Below the pieces are notes generated by a model. The model saw nothing but the letters and a program-made list of their open reading frames with translations. It searched no databases and was not told the origin of the DNA. From positions 2,418,001 through 2,482,000 of the forward strand of contig NZ_CP013377.1 in NCBI RefSeq assembly GCF_001718415.1: a stretch of 64,000 nt of DNA, read 5' to 3'. Position numbers and translations under genes: made by a program. Positions 36,443-45,600 of this stretch are shown piece after piece (position 1 is the first letter of the stretch; each line of letters starts with the position of its first letter). This DNA comes from Burkholderia pseudomultivorans (GTDB taxonomy: Bacteria > Pseudomonadota > Gammaproteobacteria > Burkholderiales > Burkholderiaceae).

Positions 36443-38872
36443 ATGCACCACTACTTCAAAAAGACGACGGTATCGCTGGCTGTCTCGTCGCTTCTCGCAC
36501 TGTACGGCTGCGGCTCCGTCGACGGGCCGACCACGCCGCCCGTCGTGAAACCCAGCTCGTCGGGGACGTCCGGCGGGGGGACGTCGGGGACTTCGGGTAC
36601 TTCCGGCAGCTCGGGTACGTCGGGGAGTTCCGGTACGTCGGGGACGACTTCGGGTACTTCGGGTACTTCGGGTACTTCGGGTACTTCGGGTACTTCGGGT
36701 ACTTCGGGTACTTCGGGTACTTCGGGTACTTCGGGTACTTCGGGTACTTCGGGTACTTCGGGTACTTCGGGTACTTCGGGTACTTCGGGTACTTCCGGCA
36801 CGTCTGGCACGTCTGGCACGTCTGGCACGTCTGGCACGTCGGGTACGTCGGGTACGTCGGGTACGTCGGGCACCTCCGGCACGTCGGGCACGTCGGGCAC
36901 GTCGGGCACCTCCGGCACGTCGGGCACGTCGGGCACCTCCGGCACGTCGGGCACGTCGGGCACCTCCGGCACGTCGGGTACGTCGGGTACGTCGGGCACC
37001 TCCGGCACGTCGGGCACCTCCGGCACGTCGGGTACGTCGGGTACGTCGGGCACCTCCGGCACGTCGGGTACTTCCGGCACGTCGGGTACTTCCGGCACGT
37101 CGGGTACTTCCGGCACCTCGGGCACCTCCGGCACGTCGGGTACTTCCGGCACGTCGGGCACCTCCGGCACGTCGGGCACGTCCGGCACGTCGGGTACTTC
37201 CGGCACCTCGGGCACCTCCGGCACGTCGGGCACTTCCGGCACCTCGGGCACCTCCGGCACGTCGGGCACGTCCGGCACGTCGGGTACTTCCGGCACCTCG
37301 GGCACCTCCGGCACGTCGGGCACTTCCGGCACCTCGGGCACCTCGGGCACCTCGGGCACGTCGGGTACTTCCGGCACGTCGGGCACCTCGGGCACCTCGG
37401 GCACCTCGGGCACCTCGGGCACCTCGGGCACCTCGGGCACCTCGGGCACCTCGGGCACGTCGGGCACGTCGGGCACCTCGGGCACCTCCGGCACCTCCGG
37501 CTCCGGCGTCACCCCGCTCGGCAACGTCCTGCAGAAATCCGGCAACCTCGTCACGTCGCTCGGCACCGCGGTCGCGAACGGCGGCAGCCAGATCGGCGGC
37601 GTGCAGATCCCCGGCACCAACCCGACGACGGCCACCAGCATCGGCAATGCGGTCACGAGCCTCGGCAACGGCGTGCAGTCGCTCGGCAACGGCGTCGCGG
37701 CCGGCCTCGGCTCGATCGGCGTGTCGGCGAACCCGCTCGGCCCGACGCTGACCTCGACCACCGGCCTGCTGACGGGCGCCGGCGGCGCGGTCAACAACCT
37801 CGGCAATGCGGTCAAGAGCCTCGGCTCGGGCCCGCTGTCGCCGCTCTCGCCGGTGACGACGCTGGTCGGCGACCTCGTCAACACGGTCGGCGGCGCCGTC
37901 AACTCGACCGCGTCGGGCCTCAACACCGCACTGAGCAGTTCGCCGGTCCAGCAGCTCGAAACGCAGCTCGGCAAGGTGATCAACCCGATCACGAACACGC
38001 TGACGGGCGGCGTCCAGACGCCGGGCGTCACGCAGACACTCGGCGGCGCGACGCTGCTCGGCACGCCGCTGAACGGCCTGCTGGGCACGCTGGGCGGCGG
38101 CCTCGGCCTCGCCGGCTCGAAGATCGGCGGCGCGACCGACAATTCGCTCGGCCAGGGTCTCGGCGGCGTCGTGGGCCAACTCGGCAACACGGTCACATCG
38201 ACCGGCGGCCTCGTGTACGGCGGCAGCGCGGGCAGCAGCTCGAGCGGTTCGGGCGGCACCAGCGGCACCAGCGGCAGCAACCCGCTCGCGCCGATCACCG
38301 GCCTGCTCGGCAACCTGACCGGCGCGCTCGGCGGCGTCGGCGGCAGCTCAAGCGGTTCGGGCGGCACCAGCGGCACCAGCGGCGGCAACCCGCTCGCACC
38401 GATCACCGGCCTGCTCGGCAACCTGACCGGCGCGCTCGGCGGCGTCGGCGGCAGTTCGAGCGGTTCCGGCGGCACCAGCGGAACGAGCGGCACCGGCGGC
38501 TCGGGTGTCGGCGGCCTGCTGTCGCCGGTCACCAACCTCGTCAACGCGCTGACGCCGCTCGGCGCAAGCCTGACGGGCACGGTCACGACGCCGGGCGGCA
38601 ACGTGACGGGCAGCCTCGGCGGCCTGCTGACGAGCGGCCCGGTCGGCACGCTGACCGGCTCGCTGACGACGCCGGCCGCCGGCGCCGGCGCCAACGGCAC
38701 GGTTACCCCGGGCAGCGCGGCAGGCACGGTGACGACGCCGGGCGGCAGCGGCACCGTGTCGGCCGGCCTGAGCGGCAGTTCGAACGGCGGTGCGGCAGGC
38801 GGCACGAACAACCTGCTGTCGCCCGTGACGAACCTGCTCGGCGGTCTGCTGGGCGCGGGCACCAAGAAGTAA
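36443..38872 (+). CDS. Collagen-like (Gly-Thr-Ser)n repeat lipoprotein
   Basis: An 809-residue surface protein. The signal peptide starts [19 protein letters not shown] and ends in lipobox LYGC, with the acylated Cys at about 24. After a short linker, residues about 69-353 are an unbroken run of Gly-Thr-Ser triplets, the Gly-X-Y periodicity of collagen-like proteins. The C-terminal part (about 355-809) is low-complexity Gly/Leu/Thr sequence with three copies of a 36-residue block ending [20 protein letters not shown]. The ATG follows GAGG. Similar proteins are annotated as collagen-like triple-helix repeat proteins in Burkholderia. GTS triplets lack proline, so true triple-helix formation is uncertain. 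Confidence 0.85.
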   Translation: MHHYFKKTTVSLAVSSLLALYGCGSVDGPTTPPVVKPSSSGTSGGGTSGTSGTSGSSGTSGSSGTSGTTSGTSGTSGTSGTSGTSGTSGTSGTSGTSGTSGTSGTSGTSGTSGTSGTSGTSGTSGTSGTSGTSGTSGTSGTSGTSGTSGTSGTSGTSGTSGTSGTSGTSGTSGTSGTSGTSGTSGTSGTSGTSGTSGTSGTSGTSGTSGTSGTSGTSGTSGTSGTSGTSGTSGTSGTSGTSGTSGTSGTSGTSGTSGTSGTSGTSGTSGTSGTSGTSGTSGTSGTSGTSGTSGTSGTSGTSGTSGTSGTSGTSGTSGTSGTSGTSGTSGTSGTSGTSGTSGTSGTSGTSGTSGSGVTPLGNVLQKSGNLVTSLGTAVANGGSQIGGVQIPGTNPTTATSIGNAVTSLGNGVQSLGNGVAAGLGSIGVSANPLGPTLTSTTGLLTGAGGAVNNLGNAVKSLGSGPLSPLSPVTTLVGDLVNTVGGAVNSTASGLNTALSSSPVQQLETQLGKVINPITNTLTGGVQTPGVTQTLGGATLLGTPLNGLLGTLGGGLGLAGSKIGGATDNSLGQGLGGVVGQLGNTVTSTGGLVYGGSAGSSSSGSGGTSGTSGSNPLAPITGLLGNLTGALGGVGGSSSGSGGTSGTSGGNPLAPITGLLGNLTGALGGVGGSSSGSGGTSGTSGTGGSGVGGLLSPVTNLVNALTPLGASLTGTVTTPGGNVTGSLGGLLTSGPVGTLTGSLTTPAAGAGANGTVTPGSAAGTVTTPGGSGTVSAGLSGSSNGGAAGGTNNLLSPVTNLLGGLLGAGTKK
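36576..37505 (+). repeat. 9 bp repeat array encoding Gly-Thr-Ser
   Basis: About 100 units of GGN-ACN-TCN, about 95 of them uninterrupted from roughly 36647. Blocks of identical wording (GGTACTTCG, then GGCACGTCT, GGTACGTCG, GGCACCTCG) alternate with higher-order repeats of GGCACCTCC/GGCACGTCG. Nearly all differences between units are synonymous in the lipoprotein frame, which shows which of the several open frames is real. Confidence 0.95.
38231..38480 (+). repeat. 108 bp tandem repeat in the lipoprotein C-terminal region
   Basis: Two full copies and the start of a third of a 108 bp block encoding [14 protein letters not shown] followed by [17 protein letters not shown]. Copies differ by a few bases (for example gcgccg versus gcaccg). 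The block itself carries short TSG motifs like the main array. Confidence 0.85.
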
Positions 38873-38992
38873 CGCAGTCTCTATCAGAACGACAGGCCAA
38901 TGGCCGGGCACGCGATCTCCGACAGCCCGGCCGACGGCCGGCGTCACCCGCCAAGCGGGGACGCCGGCCACGTTCCCTACGAGGATCACACC

Positions 38993-40279
38993 ATGAATTC
39001 CACGCTCGACGGCATCGCCGCGGTCCAGGATCATCCGCCCCGTTCCGCCACGCCATTTCGCGCCGGCCTGCTCGGCATCACGGCCGGCCTGTTCGCGCTG
39101 TGGATCACGCGCGACCAGCCGGGCCTCGACGCGGCAACGCGCGCCGTCATCGCGAGTCTCGCCATCATCGGCACGATCGCGCTGCACGAACTGCTGATCT
39201 CGCGCGTCTACCTGCGCCCGAGCACGGGGCTGTCGCGCCAGGCCGTGCGACCGCTCGGCATCGCGCGCGTCGCGACCCGGCTCGGCGCGCTCGCGTCGAT
39301 CTACGCGGGCATCGGCACGATCTACTGGCTGCTGCCCGAATATCACAGCACCTTCTACCTGCCGTTCTGGTCGCTGCTGCGCTCGCTCGCGCCGTACGTG
39401 ATCGTCGCCGCGCCGTTCTACTTCGCGTGGATGGATCGCCACCAGCGCGACACCGACGACGCCTATCTGCTGTGGGGCCGCTTCCTGTTCCGCCGCGACA
39501 AGCCGGCGAGCTGGCAGCCGGTGCGCGAAATGCTCGCGGGCTGGGGCGTGAAGGCGTTCTTCCTGCCGCTGATGACCGTCTACCTGTCGAAGGACGCCGA
39601 CCACCTGAGCGCGTCGCTGACGCACGCGATGAACGCGCCGATGACGCTCGCGACCTTCATGTTCCTGTACGACCTGTCGTTCACGATGGACCTGATGTTC
39701 GGCACGGTCGGCTACCTCTGCACGTTCCGCATCCTCGACAGCCACGTGCGCACCGTCGAGCCGACGATGCTCGGCTGGACCGCCGCGCTGATCTGCTACC
39801 AGCCGTTCTGGTCGCTGATCTCGAACAACTACATCCGCTACGAAGGCTCGATGTTCTGGGACAACTGGCTGCTGTCCGCCCCGACGATCCGCGTGGTCTG
39901 GGGCACCGTCATCATCCTGCTGCTGATGACCTACGCGCTGTCGACGATCTCGTTCGGGCTGCGCTTCTCGAACCTCACCAACCGCGGGATCATCACGTCG
40001 GGCCCGTACCGCTTCACGAAGCATCCCGCGTACATCACGAAGAATCTGTCGTACTGGATGGTGTCGGTGCCGTTCGTCGAGCCGCTCGGCTGGCAGGTCG
40101 GGCTGATGCACTGCGCGGGGCTCGTCGCGATCAACCTGATCTATTACGTGCGTGCAAAAACGGAAGAACGCCACCTGATGCGCGATCCCGATTACCGCGC
40201 GTACGCCGAATGGATCGCGCAGCACGGGCTGTTCGCGCGGATCCGCCAGGCCTTCGGCGGGCAGCGTCAGCCGGCCTGA
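38993..40279 (+). CDS. ICMT-like membrane methyltransferase family protein
   Basis: A 428-residue polytopic membrane protein with about eight to ten hydrophobic segments. The C-terminus has the isoprenylcysteine carboxyl methyltransferase/PEMT-like signature: GPYRFTKHPAYITKNLSYW, then EERHLMRDPDYRAYAEW. These bind S-adenosylmethionine in relatives. ATG 38993 follows GAGGATCACACC. It starts 120 bp after the collagen-like lipoprotein on the same strand. The substrate is unknown, and the pairing with a lipoprotein gene raises the possibility of an envelope or lipid methyl acceptor. Confidence 0.85.
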   Translation: MNSTLDGIAAVQDHPPRSATPFRAGLLGITAGLFALWITRDQPGLDAATRAVIASLAIIGTIALHELLISRVYLRPSTGLSRQAVRPLGIARVATRLGALASIYAGIGTIYWLLPEYHSTFYLPFWSLLRSLAPYVIVAAPFYFAWMDRHQRDTDDAYLLWGRFLFRRDKPASWQPVREMLAGWGVKAFFLPLMTVYLSKDADHLSASLTHAMNAPMTLATFMFLYDLSFTMDLMFGTVGYLCTFRILDSHVRTVEPTMLGWTAALICYQPFWSLISNNYIRYEGSMFWDNWLLSAPTIRVVWGTVIILLLMTYALSTISFGLRFSNLTNRGIITSGPYRFTKHPAYITKNLSYWMVSVPFVEPLGWQVGLMHCAGLVAINLIYYVRAKTEERHLMRDPDYRAYAEWIAQHGLFARIRQAFGGQRQPA

Positions 40280-40612
40280 CGCAGCGGCGGGCGGCCGCGC
40301 CGGCGAAAGCGCCCGCGCCGGCCGCTCGCGCACCCGCTCCCGCCCGGCCCGCCTGCGGCCAATTGTCGCGAAACGACGCGATTTTCCGCTTTTCATCGCT
40401 TTTCGTCGCTTTTCCCCGTCGATCCGGTTGCCCGCCCCGTGCGCCTCGCGTATGGTGCTGGCCGTCCGCGTGCGCCGCCGCCTCACATGGCCCGCCGCAC
40501 CGCCGGACACCCGACCGTCGTCATCCGGCGACGGCCGTGCGGGCGTGCCCGCCATCACCGTCTCCGCGGCGCCGCCATGCAGCGCCGCGCATGCTTGATT
40601 GAGGAGAGAGGC
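40280..40612. other. Intergenic stretch with hairpin and 10 bp repeats
   Basis: A 333 bp gap. GCGGCCG (40291-40297) can pair with CGGCCGC (40319-40325) around a GC-rich inner stem, a possible end of the ICMT-like transcript. Around 40388-40417 a CGCTTTTC motif repeats at 10 bp intervals, a locally T-rich helically phased tract that may be part of a promoter for the small gene at 40613. Confidence 0.35.
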
Positions 40613-40699
40613 GTGATCCACAAGGTCCTGATCCTGTTCGCACTCTGCATCGCGGGCCTCGCCGCGATCGCCGCCGGTTTCCAGCACATCCCCGGCTGA
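40613..40699 (+). CDS. 28-residue hydrophobic membrane peptide
   Basis: A very short ORF with a strong ribosome site (GAGGAGAGAGGC) directly before GTG. The peptide begins MIHKVLILFALCIAGLAA and ends AAGFQHIPG, a single transmembrane helix with a short polar tail. A GC-rich hairpin follows 9 bp after the stop. Ribosome site, clean helix and terminator together make it a credible gene. Single-helix peptides of this size often tune membrane complexes, but no function can be assigned. Confidence 0.65.
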   Translation: MIHKVLILFALCIAGLAAIAAGFQHIPG

Positions 40700-40702
40700 T
40701 TC

Positions 40703-40736
40703 GCGGCCCCGGCTCGCTCGCCGAGCCGGGCGCCGC
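40703..40736 (+). terminator. Hairpin after the 28-residue ORF
   Basis: CCCGGCTCG (40708-40716) and CGAGCCGGG (40722-40730) form a perfect 9 bp stem with a 5-base loop. GCGGC and GCCGC extend it with one bulge. A pyrimidine-rich tract follows rather than a pure T-run. Confidence 0.55.
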
Positions 40737-40808
40737 TTCCCTGCCCTTCCCCCGTTCCCGTTGCGATGAACCTCTTTCCCGATACGCCCGAGACGGGCGT
40801 CCTTTGCC

Positions 40809-41390
40809 ATGCGCATCGACGTACAGCATTCCCAGCGCGACATCGACGACGAGCTCGATGCGCTTTACGCACGCCTGCACCAGCCGGGCCACCGGCTGCA
40901 CGGTTTGCCGGCCGTCGCACTCGGCCGCTCGGGCCTGATCGTCCGCCACCGCGAAGCGGACGGCGAATACTTCCTGTACGTGGAAAACCCGGCCGCCCGC
41001 GAGCTGGCCGGCTACACGGTATTCAACCGTCTGCCTGAAATCCCGCGCCGCGCCGACCGCTATCTGCGCGCGCCGCACACGCGGCTGCGCGGCTCGGCGC
41101 AGCGCCGCGGCGTCGCGACGACGCTGTATCGATGGGGGCTCGATGCGGGTCTGTGCCTGATCAGCGGCGCGCGCCAGTCGGTCGGCGCGGCGCAGCTCTG
41201 GGGCGCGCTCGCGCACGACTACCGGCACGGCTTCGTCGACGTCGAGGGCCGCGCGCTGCGCTATCTCGGCGCCACGGTGCCGGACCACGTGCACGATGCG
41301 CTGCATACGCGGCGGCTGTTGCTCGGCCGCGGCTGGGATCTCGCGACATTCGCACGGGCGACCGGCATGGCGGACCCGGCGTCGCGATGA
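40809..41390 (+). CDS. GNAT-like acyltransferase family protein (tentative)
   Basis: A 193-residue protein not firmly recognised. The segment RRGVATTLYRWGLDAGLCLISGARQSVGAAQLWGALAH (in part) resembles the acetyl-CoA loop and following helix of GNAT-like proteins encoded in phage and proteobacterial genomes (R-G-x-x-T-x-L-Y ... S-x-x-Q-S-x-G-A-x-x-L-W). The upstream half, including GLIVRHREADGEYFLYVENP, could be the core sheet. No ribosome site is evident; ACGCCCG-AGA-CGGGCGT forms a hairpin 8 bp before the ATG. Confidence 0.6.
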   Translation: MRIDVQHSQRDIDDELDALYARLHQPGHRLHGLPAVALGRSGLIVRHREADGEYFLYVENPAARELAGYTVFNRLPEIPRRADRYLRAPHTRLRGSAQRRGVATTLYRWGLDAGLCLISGARQSVGAAQLWGALAHDYRHGFVDVEGRALRYLGATVPDHVHDALHTRRLLLGRGWDLATFARATGMADPASR

Positions 41391-41430
41391 CGCCGGGTCG
41401 CGCATCCGCTCGCCGAAATCCGTGCCGACG

Positions 41431-42051
41431 CTACCGCTTGCCCCGCGCGCCCTTCTTCGCGGTCTTCGCGCGCGGCGCTTCCTTGTCGGGCTGCGCGCCG
41501 CCGCCGGCGAGGTCTTCGAGCCAGGCCAGCGCATCGACGTAGGACAGGAACTGCTGCAGATATGCCGGCGACAATTCGCGCATCACCGACAGCGACCGGT
41601 GCACGAGACTGTTCGAATTCAGCGGCCCCGCGTTGCGCGGCACCTGGTCGAGCGACTGCCGGTACTGCTTCTCGGTGCGGACCTTCGACCATGTCGCGCG
41701 GAAGTAGTCGATCAGCGCGGGATCGATCCCGCGCCGATCGGCCTGCGCATCGCGCGCGAGCCGTTCGGCGAGCGCAGCCAGCGCGCCGCGTGTCGGCGCG
41801 GGCGGCGCCGCATCCGCCATTGGCGTTTCGCGCGCGGCCGACGCGTCGTCGGCGCGCGCGACGATCTGCGCGTAGTCGTCCAGCAGGGTCGCGAGCCGCG
41901 CGTCGAGCAGCCGGCGCGCGTCGCCGTCGAACGCGGCCGCGCGCCGCTCGAGCGCATCGATGCGATGAAACCGCACCGGATCGAGGCGATCCGCATGCTG
42001 CTCGCGCCACGCGTCGAGCTGCGCGCGGGCGGGCGTCGCGTCGTGCGTCAC
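41431..42051 (-). CDS. DUF2894 protein, fourth gene of motor-like operon
   Basis: A 206-residue cytoplasmic protein matching DUF2894. The core is the C-terminal half (IDYFRATWSKVRTEKQYRQSL, then LNSNSLVHRSLSVMRELSPAYLQQFL), and the tail is very basic (KTAKKGARGKR). GTG 42051 overlaps the stop of the OmpA-like gene by 4 bp, so it is translationally coupled. Function unknown. Its invariable position behind a MotA/MotB-like pair in this operon suggests a cytosolic partner of the long tail. Confidence 0.85.
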   Translation of the reverse strand: MTHDATPARAQLDAWREQHADRLDPVRFHRIDALERRAAAFDGDARRLLDARLATLLDDYAQIVARADDASAARETPMADAAPPAPTRGALAALAERLARDAQADRRGIDPALIDYFRATWSKVRTEKQYRQSLDQVPRNAGPLNSNSLVHRSLSVMRELSPAYLQQFLSYVDALAWLEDLAGGGAQPDKEAPRAKTAKKGARGKR

Positions 42052-42692
42052 CGCGCCTTCCCTCCGTTCGACGCCGACTTGCGCGGCACCGGCGCGATTT
42101 CCACGCGGCGGTTCTTCGCGCGGCCTTCGTCATCCGCATTCGAGCTGACCGGCTGCTCGGAACCGAACGCGGCCGCGAACACCGACGAAGCCGGCACGCC
42201 CGCATCGATCAGCGCGCGCGTGACCGTCAGCGCCCGCTTGGCCGACAGTTCCCAGTTGTCCGCGAACAGCCGGTTGCCGGCACGCACCTGCTGGTCGTCC
42301 GCGAAGCCGCTGATCATCAGGATCTCGTCGCGCGTCTTCAGGTACGCGGCCAGCGGGCCGGCCAGCGTCTTCAGCAGGTCGCGGCCTTCCGGCTGCAGCT
42401 GATCGGAATTCAGCGCGAACAGCACGTTGCCGCTGATGCCGATGCGCCCGTTCACGAGCGTCACGCGGCCGGCCGCGAGCGGGCCCGCCAGCGCCTGTTC
42501 GAGCGACTTGCGTTGCTGCGCTTCCTGCTGGCGCGCGCGCACCGCTTCCTCAAGCTTCGACGTGAGCTGCAACTGCATGCCGATCACGCCGACGAGGATC
42601 AGCACGAACGCGCCGAGCAGCACCGACATCAGGTCGGCGAACGCGGGCCAGACCGGCGCCGATTCCGCGCCGCCGTCGATTTCGTCGTGCAT
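42048..42692 (-). CDS. MotB/ZorB-like OmpA-domain stator protein
   Basis: A 214-residue inner-membrane protein with a short cytosolic N-terminus and one transmembrane helix beginning WPAFADLMSVLLGAFVLIL. The AFAD aspartate (D20) aligns with the ion-binding Asp of MotB (AYADFVT-type motif). A coiled segment (about 45-70) is followed by an OmpA peptidoglycan-binding domain (ISGFADDQQV, NWELSAKRALTVTRAL, NRRVEIAPV). It ends with a basic tail. It starts 3 bp after the DUF802 gene stop. This layout equals MotB or ZorB, i.e. an ion-channel plug anchored to peptidoglycan. Confidence 0.88.
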   Translation of the reverse strand: MHDEIDGGAESAPVWPAFADLMSVLLGAFVLILVGVIGMQLQLTSKLEEAVRARQQEAQQRKSLEQALAGPLAAGRVTLVNGRIGISGNVLFALNSDQLQPEGRDLLKTLAGPLAAYLKTRDEILMISGFADDQQVRAGNRLFADNWELSAKRALTVTRALIDAGVPASSVFAAAFGSEQPVSSNADDEGRAKNRRVEIAPVPRKSASNGGKAR

Positions 42693-42695
42693 GCG

Positions 42696-45600
42696 TTACG
42701 CTCCGACGGACGCGCGCCGGCCGGCGAGCTGTTGCAGGTCTTCGACGATCTGCTTCTGCGACATCATGCTGAGGTCGATCACCTCGCGCGCCTGCGCGAC
42801 GTAGTACTCGAGCTGCTCGTCGCTGCGCGCGAGCGACTTCTCGAGCGCGGCCTCGATGCGCTGCAGATGCGCGAGCAGCTTGTCATTCGACTCGCCGAAC
42901 GCCTGTACGGCCATCCCGAACGCGTCGCCGAGGCTCGCGACCTCGACCGCGCCCGCCGTGACCTGCGCGGTCGCCGAATCGAGCCGGTGCGCCTGCGCTT
43001 CGACGGTGTCGTTGAAACGCGCGCCGATACGGTCGAGCAGGTCCGCCGACGTGCTGACGAGCGCGTCGATCGCGCCGCGCTGTTCGGTCGACGCATGGTT
43101 GACGGCGCCGAGCAGCGTTTCGAGCGTCGCGAGCAGGCGGCTGCGCTCCTCGAGCATCGCGGTGTCGTGCGCCAGGCTGTCGGACAGCCGCTGGCGCAGC
43201 TCGGCGACGACGTCGGCCGCGGCCTTCGGCGCTTCCGATGCGGCCTGCACGAGGCGCGCGATCTCGTTGATCGTGTCGCTCGCATGCGCCTGCGCCTGCG
43301 CGGTGATGTCGTTCGCGGTGCGGGCCAGCGTGTCGCAGATGTCCTGCTGGCGCGTCGCGGCCTGCGCGCTCGTCTGCTGCCATTCGTCGCGCAGCGCGGC
43401 GGCCATCGCGGCCAGCGAGTCGTTCCAGGCCGACAGACGCTGTTCGTCGCGCGCGGCCAGTTGCGTCTGCAGGCCCGCATGCGAATCGCGGATCGTCGCC
43501 AGCAGATCGTTCGAGCGCTGTTCGAAAGTCGCGGCCTGTGCGGCGAGATCGCGTGTCGTCTGGGCCAGCGCGTCGCAGATCTCCTGCTGACGGCCCGCGC
43601 TGTGCACGCCGGCACGCTGCCATTCGTCGCCGAGCTTCGCGGCCATCGCAGCCAGCGAGTCGTTCCAGGCCGACAGGCGTTGCTCGTCGCGTGCGGTCAG
43701 TTCCGATTGCAGGCCCATATGCGATTCGCGGATCGTCGTCAGCAGGTCGTTCGAACGCTGTTCGAAAGTCGCGGCCTGTGCGGCGAGATCGCGCGTCGTC
43801 TGGGCGAGCGCGTCGCAGATTTCCTGCTGACGGCCTGCGCTGTGCACGCCGGCACGCTGCCATTCGTCGCCGAGCTTCGCGGCCATCGCAGCCAGCGAGT
43901 CGTTCCAGGCCGACAGGCGCTGTTCGTCGCGTGCGGTTAGTTCCGATTGCAGGCCCGTATGCGATTCGCGGATCGTCGTCAGCAGGTCGTTCGAACGCTG
44001 TTCGAAAGTCGCGGCCTGCGCGGCGAGATCGCGCGTCGTCTGGGCGAGCGCATCGCAGATTTCCTGCTGACGGCCCGCGCTGTGCACGCCCGCACGCTGC
44101 CATTCGTCGCCGAGCTTCGCGGCCATCGCGGCCAGCGAGTCGTTCCAGGCCGACAGGCGCTGCTCGTCGCGTGCGGTCAGTTCCGATTGCAGGCCCGTAT
44201 GCGATTCGCGAATCGTCGTCAGCAGGTCGTTCGAGCGTTGCTCGAAAGTCGCGGCCTGCGCGGCGAGATCGCGCGTCGTCTGGGCCAGCGCATCGCAGAT
44301 TGCCTGCTGACGTCCCGCGCTGTGCTCGCCCGCACGCTGCCATTCGTCGCCGAGCTTCGCGGCCATCGCAGCCAGCGACTCGTTCCATGCCGACAGACGC
44401 TGCGCGTCGCGCGACGCGAGCTCGGTCTGCAGATTCGCATGCGCGTCGCGCATCGCGGCCAGCGTCGATGCCGAATGCCGCTCGAACGTCGCGGCGGCTT
44501 CGCCCAACGCGCGCGCATGCTGGCCGGCCAGCGCATCGCCGACCTGCTCCTGGCGCGCCAGCGCGTCACGCCATGCGTCCGCGAGGCGGCCCTCGGTCGA
44601 TTCGAGGCGCGTCGCGACGCCGTCGAGCAGGTCCGTCGAACGCTGCGCGAACGTGTCGGTGAACTGGCCGAGCGTCGTCTGCAACTGCTGCGCGACCGCG
44701 TCGCCGGCACGGCGCTGCTCGTCGAGCGCGCGCGTCCAGACGGTCGTCACGTTCGCGGTGGTCTTCTCGAAACCGTCGGTCAGCCCGTCGAGCTGACGCT
44801 GCACGGCGCCCGTCACGGTGTCGCGCAGCGCGGCCATCTCCTGCGCGAGGCCCGTCATCGTCGCCGCGACCACCGGCTGCAGCGCGGCGCCGGCCACGCG
44901 CGCGCTTTCGGCGGCGCTTTCCTTCAGCGCATCGCCGACATTCGACGCGAGCCCCGCATACGCGCGCTCGGTCCGGTCGAAGAACGCCTGCTGGCTTTCG
45001 AGCTGGCGATCGTGCAGCGCGACGCTGCGCGCCTCGAGCGTCGTCATCATCGTCTGCAGCCGGTCGACCAGCGCCGGCATCACGTCGGCCTGGCGCTGCA
45101 GCAGCCGGAACGACTCGTCGCGCTGGTGCGCATGCGAATGCACGCGCAGCGTCGTCGCGATCTTCGCGTCGAGCTGCGCGGCCGCGTCGGTCCGCTCGCG
45201 GCGCACGAGCGCGGACAGCAGCCCGAGCATCGCCGACGTCGCGACGCCCGCGATCGACGTGCCGAACGCAAACCCGAGCCCCTTCACCGGCGCGATCAGC
45301 GACGCGCGGATCGCGTCGAGGTCGGTCGCGCTTTCGAGCGCGGCGCCCGTGCCCTTCAGCGTGACGACCATCCCGAGCAGCGTGCCGAGCATCCCGAGCA
45401 GCACCAGCAGGCCGACCAGATAGGGCGTCAGCGACGGGCCCGGCAGCGCGACGCGCGCGCCTTCGATACGCGCGCGCACCGCGCCGCGCAGGCCCGGATG
45501 CAGCGCGTCGAGCCAGGCGTCGAGTTTCGCGGGCGGTTCGGACAGGCCCGCGACCGCGCGCGACAGCGTCGCGGTCGCCTGCCGGTAGCGCTGCAGCTCC

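Noticed and set aside
36576..37505. Regularly spaced repeats that might suggest a CRISPR array
   Set aside because: The unit is 9 bp with no unique spacers and it is coding; the 240 bp array at 43380 is likewise a protein repeat. No cas genes are present.
36406..38865. Very long ORFs in the other frames of the lipoprotein locus, including a Val-Pro-Glu/Asp repeat on the minus strand and Gly-Tyr/His-Val repeats on the plus strand
   Set aside because: The 9 bp unit has no stop codon in any frame, so all frames stay open. Variation is synonymous only in the Gly-Thr-Ser frame, which also has the signal peptide, lipobox and ribosome site.
40766..41038. ORF starting MNLFPDTPETG ahead of and overlapping the GNAT-like gene
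   Set aside because: It is in a different frame and becomes an Arg/Ala/Pro-rich shadow. The frame from 40809 has normal protein composition throughout.
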